Shown here: one piece after another, positions 34,545 to 42,986 of the stretch
How the letters are laid out: each line of letters starts with the position of its first letter
Position numbering within the stretch: the first letter of the stretch is position 1
Origin: Ramlibacter pinisoli
GTDB lineage: Bacteria; Pseudomonadota; Gammaproteobacteria; Burkholderiales; Burkholderiaceae_C
Direction: 5' to 3'
DNA: 64,000 bases
Assembly: GCF_009758015.1 (NCBI RefSeq)
Contig: NZ_WSEL01000009.1
Span: forward strand, 186,001-250,000
The notes under the pieces: generated by a model
What the model was told of the DNA's origin: nothing
What the model saw: the letters and a program-made list of their open reading frames with translations, nothing else
The model's database searches: none
Position numbers and translations under genes: made by a program

Positions 34545-35162
34545 ATGCGAACTGACACGATCACCCGACTCGCGCTCGCCGCCGCCGCCCTGCTGGCCGG
34601 CTGGCTGCCCCTGGCCACGTCCGCCCAGTCGGATGCCGCCACCACCACGAGCGTCGAGAAGGGGCCCGGCAAGGCGCATGCGGTCGAGACGACCAAGGCC
34701 ACGGCCACGGTGGTTGGCGTCGATGCCGCGCGTCGCACCGTCTCGCTCAAGACCAGCCAGGGGCGCGTGGTCGACATGGAAGCCGGCCCCGAGGTGCGCA
34801 ATTTCGACCAGATCCGCGTCGGCGACAAGGTGCTTGCCGAGTACGTGCGCTCGCTGTCGCTGGAGCTGAAGAAGAACGGCGCCCCGACGCGTGGCAACAC
34901 GGCGCAGGCCAAGACGGACCGTGCGCCCGCGGGCTCCAAGCCTGCGGGCACCGTCAGCCACGAGGTCACCCTGCTGGCCGATGTCGTCAAGGTCGACTCC
35001 AAGGCGCGTTCCATCACGCTGCGTGGTCCCAAGGGCAACCTGGTGGACCTGGACATCAACGACCCCGAGCAGCTCAAGGCGATCAAGGTCGGCGACAAGG
35101 TCGAGGCGATCTACACCGAAGCGGTGGCGGTGCGCCTGGAATCGGCTGGCAAGGCGCCCTGA
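34545..35162 (+). CDS. Periplasmic protein with two CusF-like/OB-like repeats
   Basis: 205 aa, signal peptide of about 28 residues. Two related modules follow: residues about 52-105 (A-T-V-V-G-V-D-A-A-R-R-T-V-S-L-K) and about 145-200 (A-D-V-V-K-V-D-S-K-A-R-S-I-T-L-R). Each carries a later V-G-D-K-V that enters a beta strand. That periodicity matches CusF/YdcA-type OB folds. The methionine/histidine/tryptophan metal set of CusF is not seen, so copper binding is doubtful. A Lys-rich linker separates the modules. Confidence 0.7.
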   Translation: MRTDTITRLALAAAALLAGWLPLATSAQSDAATTTSVEKGPGKAHAVETTKATATVVGVDAARRTVSLKTSQGRVVDMEAGPEVRNFDQIRVGDKVLAEYVRSLSLELKKNGAPTRGNTAQAKTDRAPAGSKPAGTVSHEVTLLADVVKVDSKARSITLRGPKGNLVDLDINDPEQLKAIKVGDKVEAIYTEAVAVRLESAGKAP

Positions 35163-35201
35163 GGCAGCCGGGCCGCGGCCGCAAGGGCTGAGGGGACGAC
35201 G

Positions 35202-36815
35202 GTGGACCGCGTCCGCCCTCGCGCGATCGACGCCGGGGGCGCAGGTGAGCGCCGGTTGCCGGCATCGTTCCTCGGAGTCTTCGTGCTGCTGGCCGCCCTG
35301 CTGGGTGGCGGCTGTGCGTCGCTGCCGGTGGATTTCGAACGTGTCGAGTCGCACGCCCTGGCGGACACGAAGGACACCAGCCTGGGCCGCGAGGTGGCCG
35401 GCACGCCGGCCATCCAGGCCGGCCAGAGCACCTTCCGCCCGCTGCCGCGGGGCGTCGACGCGCTGCTGGCGCGCATCGTGCTCGCCGGGGCCGCCGAGCG
35501 GTCGCTCGACGTCATGTACTACAAGTGGAAGGACGACCTGACTGGCCGGCACCTGGCCCACGCCGTGCTGCAGGCCGCCGACCGGGGCGTGCGCGTGCGC
35601 GTGCTGCTCGACGATCTCGGCTCCGACGTCGACGACAACCAGCTGGTCGTGCTCGGAAGCCACCCACGCATCCAGGTGCGGCTGTTCAATCCGCTCGCCA
35701 CCCGCGGTGCCACCCGCTCGCTCGAGATGCTCGCCGACTTCGACCGCATCAACCGGCGCATGCACAACAAGGCGTTCATCGCCGACAACCAGCGCGCGGT
35801 CATCGGGGGACGCAACGTCGCCGACGAGTATTTCGAGGCCAGCTCCGACGCGAATTTCGGCGACCTGGACGTCGGCCTGGCCGGCCCCGTGGTCCCGCAG
35901 ATCTCGGCGGCCTTCGATGCATTCTGGAATTCGCCCATGGCCTACCCGATCGCCGCGTTGAGCAGCCACCGGCCGGTGGCGGGCGACCTGGACGGACTGC
36001 GCGAGATGCTGGCCGGATTCATCGCCTCGGAGAGCCAGTCGCCCTACGTGCAGCGGTCCCGCGCGCGCTGGAACGACTTCCAGCTGGGCGGTCCGCAGCC
36101 GACCTATGCCGGCCTCGCGCAATTCGTCTATGACGATCCGGAGAAAGTGTCGCGCGACCGCAGTTCGGCCGAGGGCCGGCTGCTGCCGCAGTTCGCGACG
36201 CTGGGCCTGCCGCTCGATCGAGAACTGACCATCATCTCGCCGTACTTCATTCCCGGCCAGGCCGGCGTCGACTGGCTCACGGCCCTGGTGCGGCGCGGGG
36301 TGCGGGTGACCGTGCTCACCAATTCGCTGGTCGCCAGCGACGTGCCGGCCGTCCACGCCGGCTATGCGCGCTACCGCGAGGCCCTGCTCGAGGGTGGCGT
36401 GCGCCTGTACGAATTCCGGCCGGAAGCCTTCAATGCCGCGCGCGAGCAGGAACGGCGCAAGCTTGGCGGCTCCACCGCCTCGCTGCACACCAAGGCCATC
36501 TTCTTCGACCGCCAGGCCGCCTTCATCGGCTCCCTCAACCTGGACCCACGGTCCGTCCAGCTCAATACCGAGATGGGCGCCGTATGCCACAGCGCGGAAA
36601 TGACGAAGCTGCTGCTCGAACGGCTGGAAGCCAACCTGGACCTGATCGCCTGGCGCGTCGAGCGCCAGGGTGACGAACAGGGGCGCCGCCACCTGGTGTG
36701 GCACGAGACCGGTGCCACGGGCGCGCGCACGTACACGCAGGAGCCGGAGGCCTCCGGCTGGCTGAGGTTCAAGGTCTGGCTGCTCGGGATCCTGCCGGTC
36801 GAATCGCAGCTGTGA
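35202..36815 (+). CDS. Phospholipase D / cardiolipin synthase-like lipoprotein
   Basis: 537 aa. The N-terminal lipobox L-G-G-G-C-A-S has Cys at residue 38, so the protein is probably a lipoprotein. Two HKD motifs are complete: H-N-K-A-F-I-A-D (His188) with G-G-R-N downstream, and H-T-K-A-I-F-F-D (His429) with G-S-L-N. Such enzymes exchange or hydrolyse phosphatidyl groups, for example cardiolipin-synthase-like YmdC. The start is a GTG, 39 bp after the previous stop. Lipid remodelling at the envelope is likely. Confidence 0.9.
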   Translation: MDRVRPRAIDAGGAGERRLPASFLGVFVLLAALLGGGCASLPVDFERVESHALADTKDTSLGREVAGTPAIQAGQSTFRPLPRGVDALLARIVLAGAAERSLDVMYYKWKDDLTGRHLAHAVLQAADRGVRVRVLLDDLGSDVDDNQLVVLGSHPRIQVRLFNPLATRGATRSLEMLADFDRINRRMHNKAFIADNQRAVIGGRNVADEYFEASSDANFGDLDVGLAGPVVPQISAAFDAFWNSPMAYPIAALSSHRPVAGDLDGLREMLAGFIASESQSPYVQRSRARWNDFQLGGPQPTYAGLAQFVYDDPEKVSRDRSSAEGRLLPQFATLGLPLDRELTIISPYFIPGQAGVDWLTALVRRGVRVTVLTNSLVASDVPAVHAGYARYREALLEGGVRLYEFRPEAFNAAREQERRKLGGSTASLHTKAIFFDRQAAFIGSLNLDPRSVQLNTEMGAVCHSAEMTKLLLERLEANLDLIAWRVERQGDEQGRRHLVWHETGATGARTYTQEPEASGWLRFKVWLLGILPVESQL

Positions 36816-36847
36816 CCGTGCGCAGGTGCGCTCGGCGAGCGGCGCAT

Positions 36848-36859
36848 TGGCCGAAGGCC
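36848..36859 (+). promoter_or_regulatory. Weak GGACCWWGGTCC-like site upstream of the DUF1254 gene
   Basis: GGCCGAAGGCCT matches 8 of 12, with a GATCCT hexamer 25 bp downstream (36885-36890). It is listed mainly because the spacing matches the strong sites; it may be chance. Confidence 0.3.
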
Positions 36860-36958
36860 TCATTGCGCGGGCGCGGCGCCGGGGCGATCCTCGGGCCGCC
36901 ACGGATCGTCGTCATGGCACGGGCGTCGCTTTTCTCCGCGAATCACAGGGATGTGGCC

Positions 36959-38287
36959 ATGGAACTCACTGCAAGGGATGCCAACGACATCGCCGCCGAA
37001 GGCTACGTCTACCTCTATCCCCTGGTCACGATGGACGTGACCCGCAAGGTCCTGACGAACGTCGAGCCGGGACGCAAGCCCGGCTTCGGCCCGGCCGGCA
37101 CGTTCCACCACTTCCGGGCCTTCCCGAGCGTGGACTACCGCGAGGTGGTGCGGCCGAACTTCGACACGCTGTACTCGACGGCGTGGTTCGACGTCGCGCA
37201 GGAGCCGGTGGTCGTCTCGGTGCCCGACACCGGCGGACGCTACTACGTGCTGCCCATCTACGACATGTGGAGCGATGTCTTCGCCTCGCTCGGCAAGCGA
37301 ACGACCGGCACCGGGCCCGGCGACTACGCGGTCGTTGGCCGGCACTGGAGCGGCACCCTGCCCGACGGGATGCCACGCATCGAGGCGCCGACCCCGACCT
37401 GCTGGATCATCGTGCGCACCCAGACCAACGGCCCCAAGGACTACCCGGCGGTGCACGACGTGCAGGCCGGGTTCCGTCTCACGCCGCTGTCGCGCTGGGG
37501 CCGCAGCCCGCTGCCCGTGGTGGCCCGCACCGACCCCTCGGTGGACCTGCGGACGCCGCCCACGGTGCAGGTCAACCGGATGTCCGGCGCCCAGTTCTAT
37601 GCCTACGCCGCCGAGGTGCTGAAGACGCAGCCGCCCCACCTCACCGACTGGTCGATCCTGGCCCGCCTGCGCCGCCTGGGCCTCGAACCCGGGCGCGGCT
37701 TCGTGGCCGCCGACACCCCGCCGCTGGTGCAAGCCGCCGTCGACGCCGCGCCCTCCACCGGCCTGCAACAGATGCAGGTGGCCGTCGCGAACATGGCCCG
37801 CGTGAGCAACGGCTGGCAGATGAACGTGGACACGATGGGCGTGTACGGCAACAACTACCTCAAGCGCGCCGCCGTGGCCCTGGTCGGCCTGGGAGCCAAC
37901 CAGTGCGAGGACACCGTGCACCCGATGAACCACACCGCCGACGATGGCCAGGCGCTGGACGGGTCGAGCCGCTATGTCTGCCACTTTCGCAAGGAGGACC
38001 TGCCGCCCACCAATGCGTTCTGGTCGCTCACGCTGTACGACGCGCAGGGCTACCAGGCGCCCAACCCGCTCGGCCGCTATGCGATCGGCGACCGCGACGC
38101 GCTCCAGTACAACCCCGACGGCTCGCTCGACATCCTGATCCAGCGCGACAGTCCCGGTCCGACCCGGGAATCGAACTGGCTGCCGGCCCCGCCCGGCAAG
38201 CTCGGCATCACCATGCGGCTGTATTCGCCGCGGCCCGAGGTGCTGCACGGCCGCTGGACGCCACCGCCGGTTCGCCGCGTGCGCTGA
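36959..38287 (+). CDS. DUF1254/DUF1214 domain protein
   Basis: 442 aa from the ATG at 36959; 457 aa from 36914. The N-terminal DUF1254 domain begins at A-A-E-G-Y-V-Y-L-Y-P-L-V and includes F-D-T-L-Y-S-T-A-W-F-D-V. A C-terminal DUF1214 domain contains F-W-S-L-T-L-Y-D-A-Q-G-Y and N-R/Y-A-I-G-D-R. There is no signal peptide, unlike most family members. The role is unknown; related proteins are often induced under stress and found with lipid or aromatic metabolism genes. The stop overlaps the next start (TGATG), so it is the first gene of a pair. Confidence 0.88.
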   Translation: MELTARDANDIAAEGYVYLYPLVTMDVTRKVLTNVEPGRKPGFGPAGTFHHFRAFPSVDYREVVRPNFDTLYSTAWFDVAQEPVVVSVPDTGGRYYVLPIYDMWSDVFASLGKRTTGTGPGDYAVVGRHWSGTLPDGMPRIEAPTPTCWIIVRTQTNGPKDYPAVHDVQAGFRLTPLSRWGRSPLPVVARTDPSVDLRTPPTVQVNRMSGAQFYAYAAEVLKTQPPHLTDWSILARLRRLGLEPGRGFVAADTPPLVQAAVDAAPSTGLQQMQVAVANMARVSNGWQMNVDTMGVYGNNYLKRAAVALVGLGANQCEDTVHPMNHTADDGQALDGSSRYVCHFRKEDLPPTNAFWSLTLYDAQGYQAPNPLGRYAIGDRDALQYNPDGSLDILIQRDSPGPTRESNWLPAPPGKLGITMRLYSPRPEVLHGRWTPPPVRRVR

Positions 38288-39504
38288 TGCGAGCCCCACC
38301 CGCCGTCCCCCCGTCCGCGCAGCCCGTGGACCCCGAGTTCGCCCCCCTGCCGGCGCCGTTCTCGCTGGTGGCGGGTGGGCCGCTGTTCCAGCTGCTGCGG
38401 CGGTCGCACCTATCGGACAACTCCCTGCACCTGCTGCAGCGGCGCGTCATCTGCATCACGCTCATCGCCTGGCTGCCGCTGCTGGTCCTGGCCGTGGCCG
38501 AGGGTCGCGCGCTGCCCGGCAGCGTGGACGTGCCGTTCCTGCTCGACATCGAGGCGCAGGTCCGCTTCCTGGTGGTCCTGCCGCTCCTGATCGCGGCAGA
38601 GTGGCTGGCGCACCGCCGCATGAGCCTGTGGATCGCCCAGTTCACCGAGCGCGGGCTGGTCCCACCGGCCGGGATGCAGCAGTTCCAGCACGCGATCGCT
38701 TCGGCCATGCGCTGGCGCAATTCGGTGGCGGTCGAACTGGCGTTGCTGGCCGTCGTGGTCCTGGCCGGCGCTTCTCTCGTGCCGCATCACTTCGCGGCCG
38801 ACGAGGGCACGACGTGGCGCCAGGCCGACGGGGGCCTGTCGGCCGCGGGCCTCTGGCTGCGCGCGGTCGCCATGCCCCTGGTCCAGTTCCTGATCCTGCG
38901 CTGGTATTTCCGGCTGGCGGTCTGGACCCGGTTTCTCTGGCAGGTGTCGCGCATCGACCTCGACCTGCTGCCCACCCATCCCGACGGCGCAGGCGGGCTG
39001 GGGTTCCTGGCCGCACTGCTCGACGGGTTTGCTGCGGTCATCGTCGCCCACGCCACGCTGCTGTCGGCCCGCATCGCCCAGCAGATCTTCTACGCTGAAG
39101 CCACCCTGCCCGAGTTCGTTCCCGAGATCGGCCTGCTGACCGCCCTGGTGATGCTGGTGTTCCTGGGGCCCCTGATGCTGTTCGTGCCGCAACTGGCCCG
39201 CACCCAGCGGGTCGGGCTGGCGCAGTACGGCTCGCTGGCCAGCCGGTATGTCCGGGAGTTCGACCTCAAGTGGGTGCACGGACGGACCGATCCGGGCGAG
39301 CCGCTGGTCGGCAGCGCCGACATCCAGTCGCTGGCCGACCTGGCCGGGAGCTACGACATCGTGCGCGGCATGCGCGTTGCGCTGGTCTCGACCACCTCGG
39401 TGCTGCGGCTGCTGCTGTACACGCTGGTGCCATTCCTGCCCCTGCTGCTGACCATGATGCCGCTGGACGAGTTGCTCAAGTCGCTGGTGAAGCTGCTGCT
39501 CTAG
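38287..39504 (+). CDS. Polytopic membrane protein of unknown function
   Basis: 405 aa with about six hydrophobic helices: residues about 54-72, 92-108, 138-158, 185-205, 240-262 and 280-305, and possibly a re-entrant pair near 360-385. A Pro-rich cytoplasmic N-terminus precedes helix 1. The loop with H-P-D-G-A-G-G-L-G-F-L is short and Gly-rich. The start codon overlaps the DUF1254 stop, so the two are coupled. No transporter signature recognised. Confidence 0.75.
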   Translation: MRAPPAVPPSAQPVDPEFAPLPAPFSLVAGGPLFQLLRRSHLSDNSLHLLQRRVICITLIAWLPLLVLAVAEGRALPGSVDVPFLLDIEAQVRFLVVLPLLIAAEWLAHRRMSLWIAQFTERGLVPPAGMQQFQHAIASAMRWRNSVAVELALLAVVVLAGASLVPHHFAADEGTTWRQADGGLSAAGLWLRAVAMPLVQFLILRWYFRLAVWTRFLWQVSRIDLDLLPTHPDGAGGLGFLAALLDGFAAVIVAHATLLSARIAQQIFYAEATLPEFVPEIGLLTALVMLVFLGPLMLFVPQLARTQRVGLAQYGSLASRYVREFDLKWVHGRTDPGEPLVGSADIQSLADLAGSYDIVRGMRVALVSTTSVLRLLLYTLVPFLPLLLTMMPLDELLKSLVKLLL

Positions 39505-39526
39505 CGTCGCCCGCCCCCCGGCAGTG

Positions 39527-39538
39527 GCACCAAAGTCC
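39527..39538 (+). promoter_or_regulatory. GGACCWWGGTCC operator upstream of the DUF4344 gene
   Basis: GCACCAAAGTCC (10 of 12). TAGAAC begins 25 bp downstream (39564-39569), placing the start site about one base from the ATG at 39575. Confidence 0.7.
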
Positions 39539-39574
39539 AATGACGGCCCGCAGCGCGGACGGCTAGAACCGGGG

Positions 39575-40468
39575 ATGCAGATCGAGACCGGTCCGACCCG
39601 CCTGCCCGGCACCCGGGCGCTGCGGGCCCTGCTCCGGCCGGGCGGATGGTTCGCGCTGGCCCTGCTCCTGGCCTGCGGCCTGGGCGGCAGCATGGCGGCG
39701 TCCACGCTCCAGGACCAGGCCTTCCAGTTGGCCTACGAGACAACGGACGATCCCAAGTTCCGCGGCATCCAGGACGAACTGAAGGCGGACCGGACGCTGG
39801 AATCCGTCCGGGAGTTCCTGCGCGTCGTTCGCCTGCCGCGGCCGGTGCGCCTGGCGTTCAGCGATTGCGGTAACGACTCCAACGCGTTCTACGACGCCGA
39901 CGCGCCCGCCATCAGCGTCTGCTACGGGCTGGTGGAGGACATGCGCCGGCTGGCCACAGGCCCCGCCCGTCCGGCGGGGGTCACGCCCGAGGGCGCGGTA
40001 CGGAACAACATCGCGTACATCTTCCTGCACGAGGCGGCGCACGCCCTCTTCGACCAGCTGCGCACGCCCATCCTGGGGCGCGAGGAGGACGCCGCCGACA
40101 CCCTGGCGACGGTGGTCCTGCTGCAGATGGACGACCGGGCGGCCCACGACATGGTGATGGGCATCGCCTGGCTCTACACGCAGGAGAGCAGCGAGGTGGC
40201 CGACCCCAAGGGCTACCTCGCCGACGTCCACCTGCTGCCGGAACAGCGCAAGTTCAACCTGGTCTGCCTCGCGTATGGCGCCCGGCCGGCGCTGTTCGCC
40301 GACGCGGTGGCCAAGGGCTGGCTCACCGCCGATCGCGCCGAAAGCTGCGAGGAGGAGTACCGGCTGGCCAGCTACTCGATCGCGGCCCTGGTCGGCCCCT
40401 ACCTCGACGTGCGCCGGCCCGCCTCCGAGGCCTCGGCGCGCATGTCGGCGCGGCCGGCGCTGCGTTGA
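39575..40468 (+). CDS. DUF4344 putative metallopeptidase
   Basis: 297 aa. An N-terminal signal/anchor (residues about 22-42) is followed by the DUF4344 domain with an HExxH zinc motif, H-E-A-A-H-A-L-F (His152), and E-E-D-A-A-D-T-L-A-T about 18 residues later, supplying a likely third ligand. The ATG at 39575 gives an exported protein; an upstream GTG (39524) would read through the operator. The last 70 bp overlap the antisense AraC-type gene. The predicted transcript is leaderless. Confidence 0.87.
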   Translation: MQIETGPTRLPGTRALRALLRPGGWFALALLLACGLGGSMAASTLQDQAFQLAYETTDDPKFRGIQDELKADRTLESVREFLRVVRLPRPVRLAFSDCGNDSNAFYDADAPAISVCYGLVEDMRRLATGPARPAGVTPEGAVRNNIAYIFLHEAAHALFDQLRTPILGREEDAADTLATVVLLQMDDRAAHDMVMGIAWLYTQESSEVADPKGYLADVHLLPEQRKFNLVCLAYGARPALFADAVAKGWLTADRAESCEEEYRLASYSIAALVGPYLDVRRPASEASARMSARPALR

Positions 40469-41487
40469 GGGGGCGCCCGCCTGTAGGCCGCGGGCGAGAC
40501 GCCGGTCGCCTTGCGGAAGGCCCGGGTGAAGCCGGCGGCCTCCGCGAACCCCAGCGCGTGGGCGACCTCCTCCACGGTGGCTCCCGGCTCGGCCAGCAGC
40601 CTGCGGGCGCGCTCCAGGAACACCTCCTGCGCCAGGGTGCGGAACTGCAGGTTCTCCTTCAGCAGGTGGCGGTCGATGGTGCGGGTGGACACGTCGATGC
40701 GGGTGGCAATCTCGTCCAGGGTGAGCCGGTGGCCGCGTGACTCGCGCAGCAGCATGCGGATGAACGCACCCCAGTCGCGATCCGGAAGCGGGCGCTGCCG
40801 CACGGTGTGCAACATCTCCTCGATCTGCTGCACCACGGCCGGCGAGTCCAGCGGCAGGTGGTGGTCGAGCATCGCGCCTTCCATGCGAACGGTGACCCCG
40901 GCGGGGCCGGGTGCATCGAAGAACACCCGCGCCGGCGCCAGGCCGTCGTACAGCGCGCCATGCACGGGCCGCGGCATCGTCAGGAGCAGGTCGTAGCCGG
41001 TCAGGGCGGGCCCGAGCAGCATCGCGACCTGGCCGTGGTGCGCCACCGCGATGGCCTCCAGGCAGAAGTGCAGCACCTCGGCCGGCATGCTGGTCACCGG
41101 CGAGTACACGACCTCGCCCACGGCGCCCAGGCGCCGGTACCGCACCGTGAACATGTCGATCATCGTGTGGAAGTGGCGCGAAACCAGTTGCAGCATCTGT
41201 TCGACGTTGCGGCAACTGAGCATGGCGTAACCCAGGAGGTCGTGCGAATTCAGCTTGATCAACAGGCCGGTCTGGAATCCCAGGTCGGTGCGACCCACCA
41301 GCTCGCGCGATGTCGACACGAAGGCCTGCAACTGGGTGGCCGTCAGGGTGGCGCCCTGCCGGCCCAGCGCCTCCGCGCTGATGCCGCTGCGGCGCAGGAG
41401 CTGCGCCGTGTCCACCCCGTCCCTGGCGAGCTTGTCGCACAGGGCGGCGAAGTACCTTGCAGCCACGCGTCGACTGTCAGCGGCCAT
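40399..41487 (-). CDS. AraC family transcriptional regulator
   Basis: 362 aa. The N-terminal Arabinose_bd-like domain (residues about 20-200, L-G-Y-A-M-L-S-C-R-N) is followed by a double HTH: I-A-T-R-I-D-V-S-T-R-T-I-D-R-H-L and V-A-H-A-L-G-F-A-E-A-A-G-F-T-R-A-F-R. This is the OruR/ArgR-type layout common in Burkholderiales. It is divergent from the cupin gene at 41601 (113-bp gap), which is a likely target. Its 3' end overlaps the DUF4344 gene on the other strand by 70 bp. Confidence 0.9.
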   Translation of the reverse strand: MAADSRRVAARYFAALCDKLARDGVDTAQLLRRSGISAEALGRQGATLTATQLQAFVSTSRELVGRTDLGFQTGLLIKLNSHDLLGYAMLSCRNVEQMLQLVSRHFHTMIDMFTVRYRRLGAVGEVVYSPVTSMPAEVLHFCLEAIAVAHHGQVAMLLGPALTGYDLLLTMPRPVHGALYDGLAPARVFFDAPGPAGVTVRMEGAMLDHHLPLDSPAVVQQIEEMLHTVRQRPLPDRDWGAFIRMLLRESRGHRLTLDEIATRIDVSTRTIDRHLLKENLQFRTLAQEVFLERARRLLAEPGATVEEVAHALGFAEAAGFTRAFRKATGVSPAAYRRAPPQRSAGRADMRAEASEAGRRTSR

Positions 41488-41600
41488 GGAGGTGTCTCCC
41501 GGGGACGGATGTCCGGAATGGATGGGCGCGTGTCCGAAAGCGACCTAGCCGGGCGAGGCCCCTGCGCGGGATCATCGCCACCTTTTGCCCATCACACGAG

Positions 41601-42068
41601 ATGCCCATGGTGCACGAAATGGGTCTGGCCGCAGCGACCGGAGACCCTTGGATACCCTTTGTCCCACATGACAACAGCGTCATGGTGAAGTACGTGAAGA
41701 TCGACCCTGCGTCCGGCGAGATGGTGCTGCTGGTGAAGGCCTCCCCGCAGGCCCGCATGCCCAGGCGGCACCAGAGCGGCACGGTCATTGCCTGCACGAT
41801 CAAGGGCCGCTGGCAGTACCTGGAACACGACTGGGTGGCCGAGCCTGGCAGCGTCGTCTACTCGGGTCCGGGGGAATGCAAGACCGCGCAGGCGCTGGGC
41901 GGGGACGAGGACATCCTGGTGCTGAAGGTGGTGGTCGGCGACCTGGCCTTCCTGGACGACCGGGGCGAGGTGCTCGCGATCGAGAATTGCGAGACCGGCC
42001 TGCATCGTTACAAGGAACATTGCCGCTCGGCGGGCATCCCGGCACGCGACCTCGCCAACCTGTCCTGA
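41601..42068 (+). CDS. Cupin-domain dioxygenase-like protein
   Basis: 155 aa single cupin resembling the 2,4'-dihydroxyacetophenone dioxygenase/ChrR-like family: W-I-P-F-V-P-H, V-K-A-S-P-Q-A-R-M-P-R-R-H-Q-S-G, then W-V-A-E-P-G-S-V-V-Y and E-D-I-L-V-L-K-V. Only one histidine stands in the expected metal-binding place (R-R-H-Q), so catalysis is uncertain. Divergent from the AraC regulator, which probably controls it. Alternative starts at 41607 and 41619 keep the cupin intact. Confidence 0.8.
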   Translation: MPMVHEMGLAAATGDPWIPFVPHDNSVMVKYVKIDPASGEMVLLVKASPQARMPRRHQSGTVIACTIKGRWQYLEHDWVAEPGSVVYSGPGECKTAQALGGDEDILVLKVVVGDLAFLDDRGEVLAIENCETGLHRYKEHCRSAGIPARDLANLS

Positions 42069-42087
42069 GTCCACGTCCGCGCCCCTG

Positions 42088-42099
42088 CGACCAAGGTCC
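42088..42099 (+). promoter_or_regulatory. GGACCWWGGTCC operator upstream of the SpoIIAA-like gene
   Basis: CGACCAAGGTCC (11 of 12). GAAGAT begins 25 bp downstream (42125-42130); the ATG is at 42153. Confidence 0.78.
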
Positions 42100-42152
42100 C
42101 ATATCCGGGCACCCTGCAGGCCGGGAAGATCCGCGCGATCAGGCGCGTCTCC

Positions 42153-42524
42153 ATGCCAAGCAACGTCCGGGTCATCAAACCCTCCGATTTCCTGCGCGCC
42201 GACCCGGACGGCCAGGTGGACCTGCCGGCCGCCCTGCAACTGCTGCAGCGGCTGGCGGCGGCGGCGGCGGCGCTGGACGAGTACGAGGTGCTGATCGACA
42301 TCCGGCACACGATCGGCCGGCTGCGCACCGACGAGTTGCAACAGATGGCGGCCGCGCTGGCCGGGTTCGAGGACACCTTCCAGCGCAAGACGGCGGTGCT
42401 GTGCCCGCCGGACCGGTTCGAGAACGGGCACCTGTTCAGCCTGCTGGCGGCGCAACAGGGGTTCGGCCGCGTGCGCGCCTTCCTCGACTACGAGACCGCG
42501 ATGGAGTGGTTGCTGGGGACCTAA
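42153..42524 (+). CDS. STAS/SpoIIAA-like protein
   Basis: 123 aa soluble protein. The pattern Y-E-V-L-I-D-I-R-H-T in the middle and F-L-D-Y-E-T-A-M-E-W-L-L-G at the end fits the SpoIIAA-like (STAS-related) family of short proteins ending in A-x-x-W-L. An Ala-rich helix with ten near-consecutive Ala (residues 35-41) is unusual. No output or enzymatic motif. Stands under the operator at 42088. It ends 4 bp inside the convergent DUF3606 gene. Confidence 0.7.
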   Translation: MPSNVRVIKPSDFLRADPDGQVDLPAALQLLQRLAAAAAALDEYEVLIDIRHTIGRLRTDELQQMAAALAGFEDTFQRKTAVLCPPDRFENGHLFSLLAAQQGFGRVRAFLDYETAMEWLLGT

Positions 42525-42718
42525 CGCGCCGGGGGGACCTGGCGCGCGTTGTCGGCGAGGTAGCGGCGGACCGCATCCATCTCGCGGCCGACCCGGGACA
42601 CGGCCTCCACGAGCTGGGCAGCCGTGACCTCCAGGTATCCACTCCAGAACCACACGTCCGCGTAGTTCGACAGGTCGATGACCTGCACGGTCCGTTGCTT
42701 CGCGACTTGGCTGTTCAT
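42521..42718 (-). CDS. DUF3606 family small protein
   Basis: 65 aa. N-Y-A-D-V-W-F-W-S-G-Y-L-E-V-T-A-A-Q-L followed by A-V-S-R-V-G-R-E-M-D-A-V-R-R-Y-L is the DUF3606 signature, in which a Y-x-V-x-Y-W element precedes a short helix-turn-helix-like unit. Function unknown; members are often induced in stationary phase or stress. The ATG at 42718 is the family start; the longer reading frame to 42802 crosses the promoter. A weak regulon site lies at 42754-42765. Confidence 0.83.
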   Translation of the reverse strand: MNSQVAKQRTVQVIDLSNYADVWFWSGYLEVTAAQLVEAVSRVGREMDAVRRYLADNARQVPPAR

Positions 42719-42753
42719 GTCCGAATCTCCGGGGCGCTGCTTGAGCGGTCCTT

Positions 42754-42765
42754 GCATGATGGTCC
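42754..42765 (-). promoter_or_regulatory. Weak GGACCWWGGTCC-like site upstream of the DUF3606 gene
   Basis: The minus strand reads GGACCATCATGC (9 of 12; left half perfect). GAGATT follows 24 bp downstream (42729-42724), just before the ATG at 42718. Confidence 0.4.
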
Positions 42766-42906
42766 ATGTAAGCGAATTGTTCAAATATGAAACCCATTGC
42801 ATAGCAACGCAACAACACGTTCATCGACTTGTCACGAACGGACGGCAGCCATCGCCCGGCCAGCGAACCCGGCTGCCAGGTGGGCGCGGACCGGTCCCGC
42901 GAGGTA

Positions 42907-42918
42907 GGTCCTAGGTCC
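42907..42918 (+). promoter_or_regulatory. GGACCWWGGTCC operator upstream of the DUF4239 gene
   Basis: GGTCCTAGGTCC (11 of 12). GATACT begins exactly 25 bp downstream (42944-42949), one of the best -10 matches in the set. The ATG is at 42987. Confidence 0.8.
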
Positions 42919-42986
42919 CATGGCCGAGCAACTGGCGGCATCCGATACTTCCGGACCCCCATCACGGCGCGTTCGCGCGCGGCCCG

